Below are positions 38,077 to 50,682 of a DNA stretch of 64,000 nt, piece after piece. Origin of the DNA: Lota lota (taxonomy: Eukaryota > Chordata > Actinopteri > Gadiformes > Lotidae); assembly GCA_026745465.1 (NCBI GenBank), contig JACYXH010000113.1, positions 940,001-1,004,000 on the forward strand, in the 5' to 3' direction. Every line of letters starts with the position of its first letter. Position 1 is the first letter of the stretch. The notes beneath the pieces were generated by a model that had not been told where the DNA came from, made no database searches, and saw nothing but the letters and a program-made list of their open reading frames with translations. A program made the translations under genes and the position numbers.

Positions 38077-38398
38077 CTGCAGCTAGCTGTAAGCGGCTAG
38101 CTGCTAGCCCTGGGCTCTCATTGAGGATACCGTCTCTGTAGCTGTCTGTCTGTTTGTGTCTCTCACACCATTCTATGTCTACCACCTCTCTCTTTCTCTG
38201 TCTCTGTCTGTCTGTCACTCTGTCTATGTCTCTGTCTCTGTCTCTCGCTGTCTCTGTCTCTCTCTGTCTGTCCGTCTCTGTCTCTTTCTGTCTCTCTCTG
38301 TTTCTCTCGCTCTCTCTGTCTCTGTCTCTGTCTGTCTGTCTCTCTCTGTCTCTCTCTCTGTCTCTCTGTCTGTCTCTCTCTCTTGCTCTCTCTCTTTG
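38077..38398 (+). repeat. CT-tailed element, copy 1
   Basis: About 115 bp of non-simple sequence (CTGCAGCTAGCTG, CTGGGCTCTCATTGAGG, CACACCATTCTATGTC) followed by a (TCTG/TC)n tail. It is more than 90% identical to 39347-39632 by eye over the non-simple part. No flanking duplication is obvious at this copy. Confidence 0.85.
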
Positions 38399-38841
38399 CA
38401 CCCCTGCCACTCCCACCCTCCACCCCCATCTCTCCCTCCCTCTCAACCCCCCAACCCTCGAAGATAGCTTTCGAGTGGCAGGGAAAACAGAAAGGAGGAA
38501 ATCTCTCTCCCTCTCTCTCTCTCCCCACCTCGCTCTTTCCCTCCCACACTCGACCGCCCACTCTTTTAAAATGAGTATTTGGTGGAGCTCATCTTTAGGG
38601 TCTCTCTATTCATGAGCGTGTGGCTGAAGTGTGGGGTAATCACTCGCTCTGAATAGACGAGCCTCACTTCTGTCTTGTTTACGTCTACGTTGTCTAACGT
38701 GTTACGTGCAAAGAGTCACACTTCATTTTGGTGTTACGCGATTGGATGACAACCTTGTGATCGGTACGTTTGATGTTTTAGCCGACCTTTGCAGTTGAGA
38801 TGAAAGCCTCTTTTGCAATTTTTCTTTAATTAGTAGTTAAT

Positions 38842-38926
<85 letters not shown>

Positions 38927-39320
38927 TAGCGCAGCACTTTAAATTGAAAATCGCATGCAGACATAGTTGCATCTAAATGAGTCCTTAAATCAACATTTAA
39001 TAATGCCTTGATTTATATTGTCATTTAATAGTAATTAAGTAATAATTAAAAATCATTCCAAGGTTACATGTCATTAGGGAGATGTAGCTTGCCGCACACA
39101 TTAAAAGTTAATGTTTTGTCTGTTTCAATTTGCAGCGGGTAAAAAAAAAAGGTTAATTAATTCTAATATCTAAATATGCGTGGATGGTGCTTTGTGGAGC
39201 TAATAATTTATTAGCTCCAAGAGGAAAGTGTGTTTTATGTCATGTCATGTGAAGGAGTCATGAGACATATGGAGAATAAGATCTTTAAAGTTGGAACCAA
39301 TTAATTTCAACGAAGGACCA
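38399..39320 (+). repeat. Intergenic, with (GT)40 at 38844-38925
   Basis: Pyrimidine-rich to 38560, unique afterwards. 38940-39300 is AT-rich with ATTTAATAGTAATTAAGTAA and TTAATTAATTC words. No gene is seen. Confidence 0.7.
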
Positions 39321-39647
39321 CTCAAAACAGTACTGTAATATCAGTACTGCAGCTAGCTGTTAGCCGCTAGCTGCTAACCCTGGGCTCTCATTGAGGATAC
39401 CGTCTCTGTAGCTGTCTGTCTGTCTCTCACACCATTCTATGTCTACCACCTCTCTCTCTGTCTGTCTCTCTCTCTCTCGGTCTCTGTCTCTCGCTGTCTC
39501 TGTCTCTCTCTCTGTCTCTCTGTCTCTCTCTCTGTCTCTGTCTCTCTCTGTCTCTGTCTCTCTCTGTCTCTGTCTTTGTCTCTCTCTGTCTCTCTGTCTC
39601 TGTCTTTGTCTCTCTCTGTCTCTCTGTCTCTGCTCAAAACAGTACTG
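39321..39647 (+). mobile_element. CT-tailed element, copy 2, flanked by a 15-bp direct repeat
   Basis: CTCAAAACAGTACTG occurs at 39321-39335 and again at 39633-39647, exactly bracketing the copy (39336-39632). This looks like a target-site duplication. The copy differs from copy 1 by a few substitutions and a 4-bp gap. It starts with 11 bp not present in copy 1 and ends in a (TCTG)n tail. Confidence 0.75.
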
Positions 39648-40979
<1,332 letters not shown>

Positions 40980-41390
40980 CGACGGGGCGCGCCGCGAACC
41001 GTGATGTAAGCTTGCTGCCAGCGTTCCAAGGGGTGGCGCTAATGCTTTCCCGCGCTAGCCTGAGCCGCGCGACCTCGGACGGAAACACCAGGAAGTCAAC
41101 GCGGGCGCCGCGGCGCGACGGTGAGCTCCATCGACGGAACACCTTTCCTCCTCCGCCGCCGCGCGTCTTTCACTCTTTATCGTTGCTATTATTAGAACAC
41201 GGCGGCGGCAGTTTGGACACGGCTATCAACGGGCCGCCCTAATGGAGCGAGACGCGTGCGATAACTGGAATGGAGCCCGCCTCTGCGCTCCTCCATCAGC
41301 ACTGATAACGCTGACCTTTATTGGCACTCGTACCTGATTACGGCCGCAAACATCACAGCGGACGCTAGAGGATCTCGAGTCGCGCGCGTG
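40980..41390. promoter_or_regulatory. CpG-rich island-like stretch
   Basis: Dense CpG (GACGGGGCGCGCCGCG, GGGCGCCGCGGCGCGACGG) and little repeat. It continues into TAATGGAGCG and CTGATTACGGCC words. CGACGGTGAGC near 41120 would fit a splice donor of a non-coding first exon. No start codon, TATA box or partner exon can be shown. Confidence 0.3.
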
Positions 41391-42235
41391 TGTGTGCGTG
41401 TGTGTGTGTGTGCGTGTGCGTGTGTGTGCATGAGAAATGGGCAGCGATTGTTGACCCAATTACCGGGCGGAGCTGCCGACGTTGTTAGTCGAGCGTAGCC
41501 TACGGATGATTTGAATGTCGATGTGTGTGCAAGGGGGTGCGCTTTTGTTTTGTACAGGTTGAAGGTGTGTGTATTGGGGATTGGGGTGTGGGCGGTCTTG
41601 AATAGGCCAGTCAGAGGACAGATTGAACCACTGGTATTGGTCCACGTATCGCTATCCTGTGTGTTTATGCCCGTTTCCAGGTAAATGCAAGATACACCCA
41701 ACGATGCACGTAATGTCGAAATAACGACGCAACGCAGGAACACAGGTTTTGTTTCATGGAACAATCTTGTACCTTTATTGCAAAATGTTTCTTTAGAGTG
41801 CAGCCATACTTCGAACCATCAATCTTCTCACCTGTGTCTTCAAAGTTATTTAATCCTGTTTATTCTATGTTGGGTTCCCCGCTTGCATGTTTGTTCAACT
41901 TGTTCTTATTTCGTGAATAAAACCCTCCACCTTTTTAAGACCTCAGCTTCCTGTCTGTCACGCCTGCTTGGTCGTCCCTGACAACAGGGTCACATGCTTC
42001 CCCCCCCCCCCCCCCCCCATGACTGTAGGCCCCTCCCTTAAATAGACATGACGGACAGGGAACCCAAGCTCTCACACAGGCTTGACCTCTGGGCCACAGA
42101 GGTCAAACCCCTCCCCCCATGATTGTGCGTGTAAGTGTGTGTTGGTTTGTGCGTAAGGTGTTTCATGATGTGGACAACCCCGCGATGCACCTCCTGCAAC
42201 CTTTTCAGCTGTAGGCCTAAGAACAAAACACATCG
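41391..42235. other. Intergenic, with LTR-like 3' segment and C19
   Basis: GT-rich at 41388-41430. 41770-41990 has GAATAAAACCCTCC followed by CTTCCTGTCTGTCACGCC, like the R-U5 end of teleost LTR elements, but no partner LTR is seen. Poly(C) lies at 42000-42018. Confidence 0.4.
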
Positions 42236-42457
42236 AAGAGAGAGGGAGAGAGTGGGGGAGAGAGAGAGAGGGAGGGGGAGAGAGAGAGAGGGAGGGGGAG
42301 AGAGAGTGGGGGGGGGGGAGAGAGAGAGAGGGAGAGGGAGAGAGAGTGGGAGTGGGAGAGAGGGGGAGCGAGTGAGGGGGGGAGAGAGAGAGGGGGGAGC
42401 GAGTGGGGGGGAGAGAGAGGGGGGGAGAGAGGGGGAGAGGGACGGCGATGGAGAGAG
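42236..42457 (+). repeat. GA/GGGA-rich simple sequence
   Basis: Irregular GAGAGAGGGAGGGGGAG array of about 220 bp. Confidence 0.95.
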
Positions 42458-42515
42458 CTGACCTGTTGTTTGTGTGCCGTGGTTTCATCGTGTGATATAA
42501 CGTGCACGCAACCGA

Positions 42516-42518
<3 letters not shown>

Positions 42519-42557
<39 letters not shown>
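42519..42557 (+). repeat. (CA)19 microsatellite
   Basis: Pure CA array. Confidence 0.97.
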
Positions 42558-42559
<2 letters not shown>

Positions 42560-43250
42560 GCAATTCACACATACTCTTACTCGTTGATATCCTTGCTTCT
42601 GTCAGACACACACACGTTGATAATGGCGGTGGGGGTGTGGGGGGTTATGGCTGAGTCAAGGATGCTTCATCTATTATTGAGTGAAAGGTGAATATTTCAG
42701 GCGAGTGGGGAATACAGGTCGGGTCCTGGGGGGGTGTGCTGGGTAAATATTTAAGGATCAATATCAAACGAGCCCTGGGGGGTTTCAAACTCGAAAGGGG
42801 AGAGGAATAGAACAGTTCTTCTGTTCTTCTTCTTTGGATTGGAAATGGGTGGAGGGCTGGTTTCACCAGAAGCTCCTACCGCCGTTTGAATCCAGCCACT
42901 TCAAGGGGCTCTGGTTACCCCGACGGAAAAGCTCGTTTCTTCGTTCCCTGCGGGAACCCCAGTTTGCTTGGGGTTTCCAATCGAACAACACAAGCACACG
43001 AGCCGTGTTCTTTGAACGAGGCCGGCGTCCTTTGCGTTTCCGTCCGAGAGAAAAACATTTCCCCGGCCTTAGGTAGATGGTGTTGTTCGCCACGTTCCAG
43101 ACAGGTGTTTGGGGGGCTTAGTGGGAACACAGCAGGTCCCCCACCTTCAAACTCAATTAGGAACCCAATCGATTGAATCGGGAGCAGATGGGCTCGCTCC
43201 TGGGCGTTCTCGTCTGAGCGGACCGGACTCAACGGTTGTTTATTTGTGGT
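42558..43250. other. Intergenic unique sequence
   Basis: A G-rich patch lies at 42626-42640. Short frames at 42834-43180 have no recognisable domain. Confidence 0.5.
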
Positions 43251-43574
43251 CACCCTCCACCGCCTCCACCACCCCCAGCACCTCCACCTCCACCAGCAAC
43301 ACCACCTCCTCCAGCACCTCCACCACATTCACCTCCACCAGCACCACCACCTTCACCTCCACCACCAGCACCACCACCTTCACCTCCACCACCTCCACCA
43401 CCTTCACCTCCACCACCAGCACCACCACCTTCACCTCCACCACCAGCACCACCACCTTCACCTCCACCAGCACCACCACCTTCACCTCCACCACCTCCAC
43501 CACCTTCACCTCCACCACCACCACCAGCACCACCACCTTCACCTCCACCACGACCACCAGCACCACCACCAGCA
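43251..43574 (+). repeat. CCACCTTCA minisatellite
   Basis: About 325 bp of CCACCAGCACCACCACCTTCA units with trinucleotide-based length changes. All frames are open because there is no stop word in the unit. Confidence 0.95.
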
Positions 43575-43997
43575 CAAATAAGAACATACAAATACACTAA
43601 TCAACCTCCTTTTATCATTTCATATTTTAGCCCCAGGACAGTCCACTGCCTTTTGTTCAGGACATGCTGTTGACACTAATCTTCACAGCTTGCAGGCACT
43701 CAACAAATACCAAAGTGCAACGCAGTCCAGTCACAAGAAACACAATTGCGAGTCCTTAGCGACGCGCGCGCACAAACAAGACGTTTGCAACCCGTTTTTG
43801 GTAAGGAAAGGCGACCTTGTCATCTGGCATAAAAGTCTTAAAGTCTCTTGCAAGTCTTAAAGCAAAGGAAACGTGAGGAAAGAATAAAGGGGTGTCCCTC
43901 TAAGTGCTTTCAGCTTGGTTTCTCCTGTCACACCTGCCGCTAAATGTCAAGCTAACCGCCTCGCACTCCACAATTACACGAGCAGCGGGAAAGCACC
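43575..43997. other. Intergenic unique sequence
   Basis: Nothing recognisable. Confidence 0.6.
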
Positions 43998-44493
43998 GCC
44001 AACCGCTCGTGTGGGGGCGACCGTAGCCCCCGGCGACGCCAACCGCTCGTGTGGGGGCGACCGTAGCCCCCGGCGACGCCAACCGCTCGTGTGGGGGCGA
44101 CCGTAGCCCCCGGCGACGCCAAACCGCTCGTGTGGGGGCGACCGTAGCCCCCGGCGACGCCAACCGCTCGTGTGGGGGCGACCGTAGCCCCCGGCGACGC
44201 CAACCGCTCGTGTGGGGGCGACCGTAGCCCCCGGCGACGCCAACCGCTCGTGTGGGGGCGATCGTAGCCCCCGGCGACGCCAACCGCTCGTGTGGGGGCG
44301 ATCGTAGCCCCCCGGCGACGCCAACCGCTCGTGTGGGGGCGATCGTAGCCCCCGGCGACGCCAACCGCTCGTGTGGGGGCGATCGTAGCCCCCGGCGACG
44401 CCAACCGCTCGTGTGGGGGCGACCGTAGCCCCCGGCGACGCCAACCGCTCGTGTGGGGGCGATCGTAGCCCCCGGCGACGCCAACCGCCAACC
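43998..44493 (+). repeat. CpG-dense 40-bp minisatellite, 12 copies
   Basis: Unit: AACCGCTCGTGTGGGGGCGA then CCGTAGCCCCCGGCGACGCC. There are seven CpG per unit. GGGGGC and GCCCCC form a 6-bp stem over a 7-nt loop (GACCGTA or GATCGTA). The C/T variant is ordered by copy as CCCCCCTTTTCT. Copy 4 has an extra A and one unit an extra C. Minus-strand frames of 179-212 codons are repeat translations. Confidence 0.96.
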
Positions 44494-45343
44494 GTATTCA
44501 GGTCACTGAAGACGCAGGTTGAAGCTGTTTTGTTCAGACGCTGTATGGGGAAAAGCAACGCGCTTGTCCACATGAATAGGAGTGAGTAGCGACCGTCGTG
44601 TTTTTCGGACACATGTTATATTGAGAACCGACCCCACGGTAGTTTGACCACTGGTATGTAGTCAGGCCCCAACAAAGGCCCTCTAAAATATTCCATTCAC
44701 AATTCAGGGCAAAAAAAAAAGGAATTAAAACAGTGGGGAAAAACACAAATACAAATAACAATGCAGCTGTGAGATGGGAGGATGGCTGACCCATTCGGTT
44801 TAGAACTGGCTTTTCTGTTGATTGCCACTTTTACCCTTCAGAATATTCCAACCTCGGCAGGGGGGTGACGACGACGACGAAGGGATGTACATATTAATTG
44901 AAGAGCCGAATGGCCACGGTCACAAGCTTCGGCCTTCATCCGTTGCACATGTCACAAGGTAATCCTGAGCTCTCTATACACACCAGAAAGGGGGTAGCCG
45001 GACAAGTAACGTGTACAGATTGGATCAGTAACAGGTATGGACGTTTTGGTTCGGTCCGGGCTGCGCCACTGAGTTGGCGACGGGCTAATGCCGGGGGCGG
45101 TCGATGGCGGATTCATTTGGCCGTTTAGCCGGGCTCTCTTCCCATCACGCCGTGTGAAGGAGGGAGCCTGCTCACTCTGTCGGTTTAACTTAAAGGGTTT
45201 GGCTAAATGTGGTGCGGTGGAGGAGGGTGGATGAGTGGGGGGGGGGGGCAAGCGATCGTACTCGTGGTGAATACAAATAGGGAGACCGATTACAGGGGTC
45301 TGGAAGTCCACTGGGTTTTGCCGCAAGGTTCCTGGGAGTATTT
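44494..45343. other. Intergenic unique sequence
   Basis: (ACG)n lies at 44867-44880 and G10 at 45239-45248. No gene is seen. Confidence 0.5.
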
Positions 45344-45478
45344 CTTTATAAGGTATTTTGCCAAGAACACAGTATGTTTTATAAGGTATTTTGTCCAAAA
45401 ACAGTATTTTTATAAGGCATTTTTTTATAAGGTGTTTTGCCAAAGAAACACGGCATTTTTACAAGGTATTTTGCCGAT
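45344..45478 (+). repeat. Minisatellite TTTATAAGGTATTTTGCC
   Basis: Four to five degenerate copies of a 25-35-bp unit (TTTATAAGGTATTTTGCCAA then GAACACAGTA). Confidence 0.85.
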
Positions 45479-47683
45479 AAACACAAAAGATCTATTGATC
45501 AAAAAAAGATGTTGAAATAAAAACTGGAGACTGGAGTCTACTGAGAGTGACGCAGGACGGTGCTTTTCCTCTCTTATCGTACATTTGTTTTAATCGACAC
45601 ATCCACATGGTATTCCCACACACCGTCTTCCTCTGTGCTACAGGGCGTAGCGATGCATCGTGGTCCTAGGGAAAGGGTGATCGATAGTCTCTCCTCGCTG
45701 TCATTTAGGGAGGAGCGAGAGGGAGAGAGGGAGAGAGATCAGGGTCAGAAGAAGAATGAGACGCAAGGTAGTGATTGAAAAGGGATTAAAAGAAGAGTGA
45801 GGAGCTAGAAACGCAGTGATAACTCTGTTACCCAGCAGCGCCACTGATGACCCAGGGAGCATTGGTCCTGGCAGCCCACTACAATTATCATTCAGAGACA
45901 GTGAAGGACTGTGTTTGAAATGTGCCAAGGTAATTTAGTGGGAGAGATTGAACCGACAACCCCCCCCTCCCCCTCCCCGCCCCCCACCTCAACACACACC
46001 TCCTCTCCCCCCCCCATTCAGATTGGGACGGTGACCCCACTGCATATGAAGTGTGGGTGATTCTCTCACGGGCTCTTATTCCCGGGCCCCTGCCGCTGGC
46101 GGTAAAACCCACGGTCTCTGATGGGGAATATCGAAACGAAAGACCCCCTGAACCGCCCATTCACCGAGACATGAATAATGCAAATAAAGATGCTTACCTG
46201 AATCCAAAGTACGCTTCCAGTTTGAGCAGAAAAAGGGCATTTTCCTACGAAGAGCGTTCTTGAAGAGCTGGTGTAAATAACGGGCGGGTGTTTGCGAGTG
46301 CAGGCTTATTTCGTGCGTCTCGTTCCACTCCTGATTTCCTTCTGATTTGAAATGGAAAACACCTTTGGGTAACCTTTGATTGCCTTACATAGACGACAGT
46401 ACAACAGTTACTGCTTTGGAGGAAAAAAAACAACAACTACCGGATCCGAACTGCGACGCACGACTGACCTGGTACTGTCAGTCACAAGACACTAAAGCAG
46501 AACCGTAACCCGATCTCCCACTTCCTGGGACTTCCTGTCTACTTTAGAAAGAGTCAGAGCAACAGAGATGGGGAGGTATCGTGTTTCAGTCAAACTTCAG
46601 GAGTAATGTATTGTCTTCTCTCTGTGATCAGTGTCGGCATTGTTACCCATTTCCCCCTCCAATGCCCAGTCATCATTCCCATATCATTCCCTCATTTGCA
46701 TTCAAAACAAACATGTACTATTTATGTTTTGTATTGCAATCGCACTGCGCCACAATATGCTTGATTTAAAGTATTTTCATCTTCCTCGTTAGGAAACACA
46801 AACAACTCTAATCTCGGGAAACAAGCTCTTCCACGGTCCTTTATAGATTGTCCCATTTTCTTCAGCGGGAATAACACCGTTACGGTCCGGGCTTGTTTTA
46901 ATAAATTTGCAATTAATTGCTTTAAATTACAACTAAATGTTTGTCCCGGGGGGCATTTTGTTTATTGTGTTTTTGAAATGGTGAATACATCCACCCCTCT
47001 CCCTGTTGGATATGCAGTGCATCGTGAACATATTCTGCGGCTTCATGGCCCCGCGCGTGGGGTTCAGTTGAAATGTTCGTTTATTAAACATTGACCATTA
47101 GCTTTCAGCTAATCATTACATCGACGCCAGAGCTACAGCCGAGCTAGCAACCCATCAATCGCGGGGCTTACCGCGCACAAGTGTACTACTCACGCCTCGT
47201 TGCTCCTTCATGTATAAGCGTGGGTGGGGTGGTGGGGGGGGGGGATTATGGACGCACTCCCAGGCAAAACACGCCGTTCGGTTTCTTTGCTAGCACGCGG
47301 TGGCGCCAAGGGGGGTGGGGGGGCGGAGGGGTGACGCGCATAATCAGGTGATGTAGCGGTCACAATCATCGATTCATAAACACAGGGAGGGTGTATGTGT
47401 GTTGCAGAGATGGGGTGGAGGTGGGGGGGGGTCACTGCGGACTGTCAAGCTAATTCTCTATGGCCAACGGGGTGAAGATTTATGTACGGCCTCCCCTTGT
47501 TCTCACGGAATGACAAGCAGAGGGATGACCCCCGCGTCTATCTGCTTTACTTTTCATTGTTTGATAGATGGAGCCTTCCAAACAGGACTGTACCAAGTTT
47601 AATGCCGCTCCCCAAATAAAGCCCTTTTTTATTTGTTGTGTGCTGGGTTTTTGACAGCGGTCAACCTGGAAAGTGCGCAAGAT
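45479..47683. other. Intergenic unique sequence
   Basis: A short GA tract lies at 45712-45738 and C-rich at 45959-46017. 46580-47110 is AT-rich with TTAATAAATTTGCAATTAATTGC. G-rich patches lie at 47221-47240 and 47317-47335. No gene is seen. Confidence 0.45.
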
Positions 47684-47974
47684 GCACGCACACACACACA
47701 CACACGCACACACACACGAGCGCACGCATGTGTGCACACAGACACACACACACGAGCGCACGCATGTGCACACACACACACACGAGCACACGCATGTGTA
47801 CACACAGACACACACACACACACGAGCGCACGCATGTGCACACACACACACACGAGCGCACGCACGTGCACACACACACACACGAGCACACGCATGTGTA
47901 CACACAGACACACACACACACACGACCGCACGCATGTGTACACACACACACACGAGCGCACGCATGTGCACACA

Positions 47975-48010
<36 letters not shown>

Positions 48011-48084
48011 CGCACGCACATGCACACACACACGACCGCACGCATGTGTACACACACACACACGAGCGCACGCATGTGCACACA

Positions 48085-48139
<55 letters not shown>

Positions 48140-48158
48140 ACGCACGCACACACACACC
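47684..48158 (+). repeat. CA minisatellite with CACGAGCGCACGCATGTG unit
   Basis: About 12 units of roughly 32-45 bp. GCACGCATGTGCACAC alternates with pure CA runs, and GAGC/GACC variants mark higher-order blocks. Confidence 0.95.
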
Positions 48159-48538
48159 CAGGGTTCTTTCATTGAGTTGCTCAATCAGGAGAGATTGTTT
48201 TTCAAGGAGATGCGCTTGCTGCTGTATTGTTTTTTCGACCTGCTTTATGCCAGGGAGTGTGTTCTGCGAAGAGGGTTTTCAAAAGAATCCATTGGTAGGT
48301 TTGGAGGTCGGCGATTCTGTCAAAAGAAAAAAAAAATCCAATCCTATGCAGAGAAGAGATTCATCAAGCAGACCCTATCTGGGCTGAACTCCACTTAGAG
48401 GTCAACGGTATTATTATGTCCTTCTTAGGGAAACTTTTTAGGTGGTTCTTTAAGGAAAGCCCAGCCTCCTACCTTTACATATTCATCCTAATCTCGTGCT
48501 CACACTGGCATGTACCTAAACACAACGATGTACCCCCC
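48159..48538. other. Intergenic unique sequence
   Basis: Nothing recognisable. Confidence 0.6.
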
Positions 48539-49158
48539 AGAGATGGCCTAAGTGCCCAGGACCAGACCAGCAGACCCCCTCCCAGCTGGTCTTAGTGTCC
48601 CAGTACCAGACCAGCAGATCCCCTCCCAGCTGGTCTTAGTGTCCCAGTACCAGATCAGCAGATCCCCTCCCAGCTGGTCTTAGTGTCCCAGTACCAGACC
48701 AGCAGATCCCCTCCCAGCTGGTCTTAGTGTCCCAGTACCAGACCAGCAGATCCCCTCTCAGCTGGTCTTAGTGTCCAAGTACCAGACCAGCAGATCCCCT
48801 CCCAGCTGGTCTTAGTGTCCAAGTACCAGACCAGTAGATCCCCTCCCAGAGATGGTCTTAGTGTCCCAGTACCAGACCAGCAGATCCCCTCCCAGCTGGT
48901 CTTAGTGTCCCAGTACCAGACCAGCAGATCCCCTCCCAGCTGGTCTTAGTGTCCCAGTACCAGACCAGCAGATCCCCTCCCAGCTGGTCTTAGTGTCCCA
49001 GTACCAGACCAGCGGATCCCCTCCCAGCTGGTCTTAGTGTCCCAGTACCAGACCAGCAGATCCCCTCCCAGAGATGGTCTTAGTGTCCCAGTACCAGACC
49101 AGCAGATCCCCTCCCAGCTGGTCTTAGTGTCCCAGTACCAGACCAGCAGATCCCCTCT
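48539..49158 (+). repeat. 44-bp minisatellite, 14 copies
   Basis: Unit: CCCAGCTGGTCTTAGTGT, CCCAGTACCAGACCAGCAG, ATCCCCT. GCTGGTC and GACCAGC are exact 7-bp inverted repeats in each unit. Most units carry CAGCTG, and three (48539, 48848, 49072) have AGAGATGG instead, at non-adjacent positions. Copies are contiguous, so this is not a CRISPR array. Confidence 0.96.
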
Positions 49159-49559
49159 CATGCTCTCTAAATCTAATTAGAGGAACAGCTGTGTTAGCGA
49201 ACCCAGCTGAGTGACAGCTCGACGGCCCAATGGGAGCGCAGCCCGGTTTGGTCGATTTCCCTTTTGTGCGTTGCGTCTGTCCTCGGGGGAATAGCAGGCT
49301 CTGGACGTATCTACCCGTAGTGCTCGTGAGAACGCGTGACGTAGCGTGTTGTAGCGTAAGTGAATTAAAAAAAGGTGAGCATTGCTTTGTTAGTCTTTGC
49401 TGGGATTCCATCGACGAGAAGGAAAGCAAACGCTGATCTAAGACAGGATGCAGGTGGACGATGTAGGGAGCGCCACACACATGTGGTGTAGGTAAGGTAA
49501 AAGGTAATTTAGCCACACACCTGTGGCTAAATTTTTAAACCTTTTTTTCATACAATTCT
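49159..49559. other. Intergenic; hairpin at 49506-49533
   Basis: AATTTAGCCACA (49506-49517) pairs perfectly with TGTGGCTAAATT (49522-49533) over a 4-nt loop. The rest is unique. Confidence 0.8.
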
Positions 49560-49800
49560 ATTGTATTTGTACGGCCCTTAATCACAGTTCCAGTCTCAAA
49601 GGGCTTAACAGGCCGTATATTTATGACCCCCCCCCCCCCCTAGCCCTAGCCCCCCAGTGGGCAAGAAACCACTCCCTTAATTAGCAAGGGAGAAATCCTG
49701 AGAAGGGCCGTCGAGCGGGGATCCCTCCTTCCAGGGATGGTTAGGGGCGCCATCATTGACACGCATACGAGCAAAACATTTAAAATAAATAGCGTTCATG
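49560..49800 (+). repeat. Dispersed teleost repeat, copy B
   Basis: TTAATCACAG, CAGTCTCAAAGGGCTTAAC, C14 (49627-49640), GTGGGCAAGAAACCACTCCC and CCTTCCAGGGATGGTTAGG in the same order as at 538-760. It is more complete at the 5' side than copy A. Confidence 0.65.
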
Positions 49801-50049
49801 GTGATGAGGTGCTGGCCGGTTAACCGTCAGGGGAGTCCAGGCACCCAGTCACCGCAACGCGCTAAAACAGACGCAATAATGACATGTAGACAACTGCTAA
49901 TCTAGTGCCTACACAAACACGCATCCACACAATCACACAGACACCATGCCTCTTTATATTCGTAGTTGGCACAAATCCACGGATGGAATGATCCATTTCT
50001 GCAGAAGAAGTGTCTTAACGAAGAAGTAACCCCCAAAAAGATCTGTACA
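49801..50049. other. Intergenic unique sequence
   Basis: Nothing recognisable. Confidence 0.6.
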
Positions 50050-50682
50050 ACCCCTCCACCCACCACCACCTAACCCCTCCACCCACCACCACCACCCCTC
50101 CACCCACCACCCACCACCCACCACCACCACCACCTAACCCCTCCACCCACCACCACCACCACCACCTAACCCCACCACCACCACCCCTCCACCCCACCAC
50201 CCCTCCACCCACCACCACCTAACCCCTCCACCCATCACCACCACCACCACCACCTAACTCCTCCACCCACCACCACCTAACCCCTCCACCCATCACCACC
50301 TAACCCCTCCACCCACCACCACCACCCCTCCACCCACCACCACCACCCCTCCACCCACCACCAAACTAACCCCTCCACCCACCACCACCACCTAACCCCT
50401 CCACCCACCACCACCACCACCACCACCTAACTCCTCCACCCACCACCACCTAACCCCTCCACCCATCACCACCTAACCCCTCCACCCACCACCACCACCC
50501 CTCCACCCACCACCACCACCCCTCCACCCACCACCAACTAACCCCTCCACCCACCACCACCACCTAACCCCTCCACCCACCACCACCACCACCACCACCA
50601 CCACCACCACCTAACCCCTCCACCCACCACCACCACCACCTAACCCCACCACCACCTAACCCCTCCACCCACCACCACCCCA
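50050..50682 (+). repeat. CCTCCACCCACCACCACCTAAC minisatellite
   Basis: About 30 units with (CCA)n-variable length. A block beginning CCTAACTCCTCC at 50253 recurs at 50426, including its CTAACCCCTCCACCCATCAC part, showing a tandem duplication of about 173 bp. Confidence 0.95.

Noticed and set aside
41770..41990. Solo LTR
   Set aside because: AATAAA plus a TCTGTCACGCC-type end is suggestive, but no TG...CA termini, target duplication or second LTR could be defined; left as a note only.
43900..44612. Three minus-strand frames of 179-212 codons with a GVAGGYGRPHTSGW-type repeat
   Set aside because: A 40-bp unit cycles through three frames every 120 bp and lacks stops; all three frames look alike, as expected for a repeat rather than a gene.
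50050..50682. Interstitial telomere repeat (CTAACCCC words)
   Set aside because: The unit is CCTCCACCCACCACCAC with irregular CTAAC; there are no consecutive TTAGGG/CCCTAA copies.
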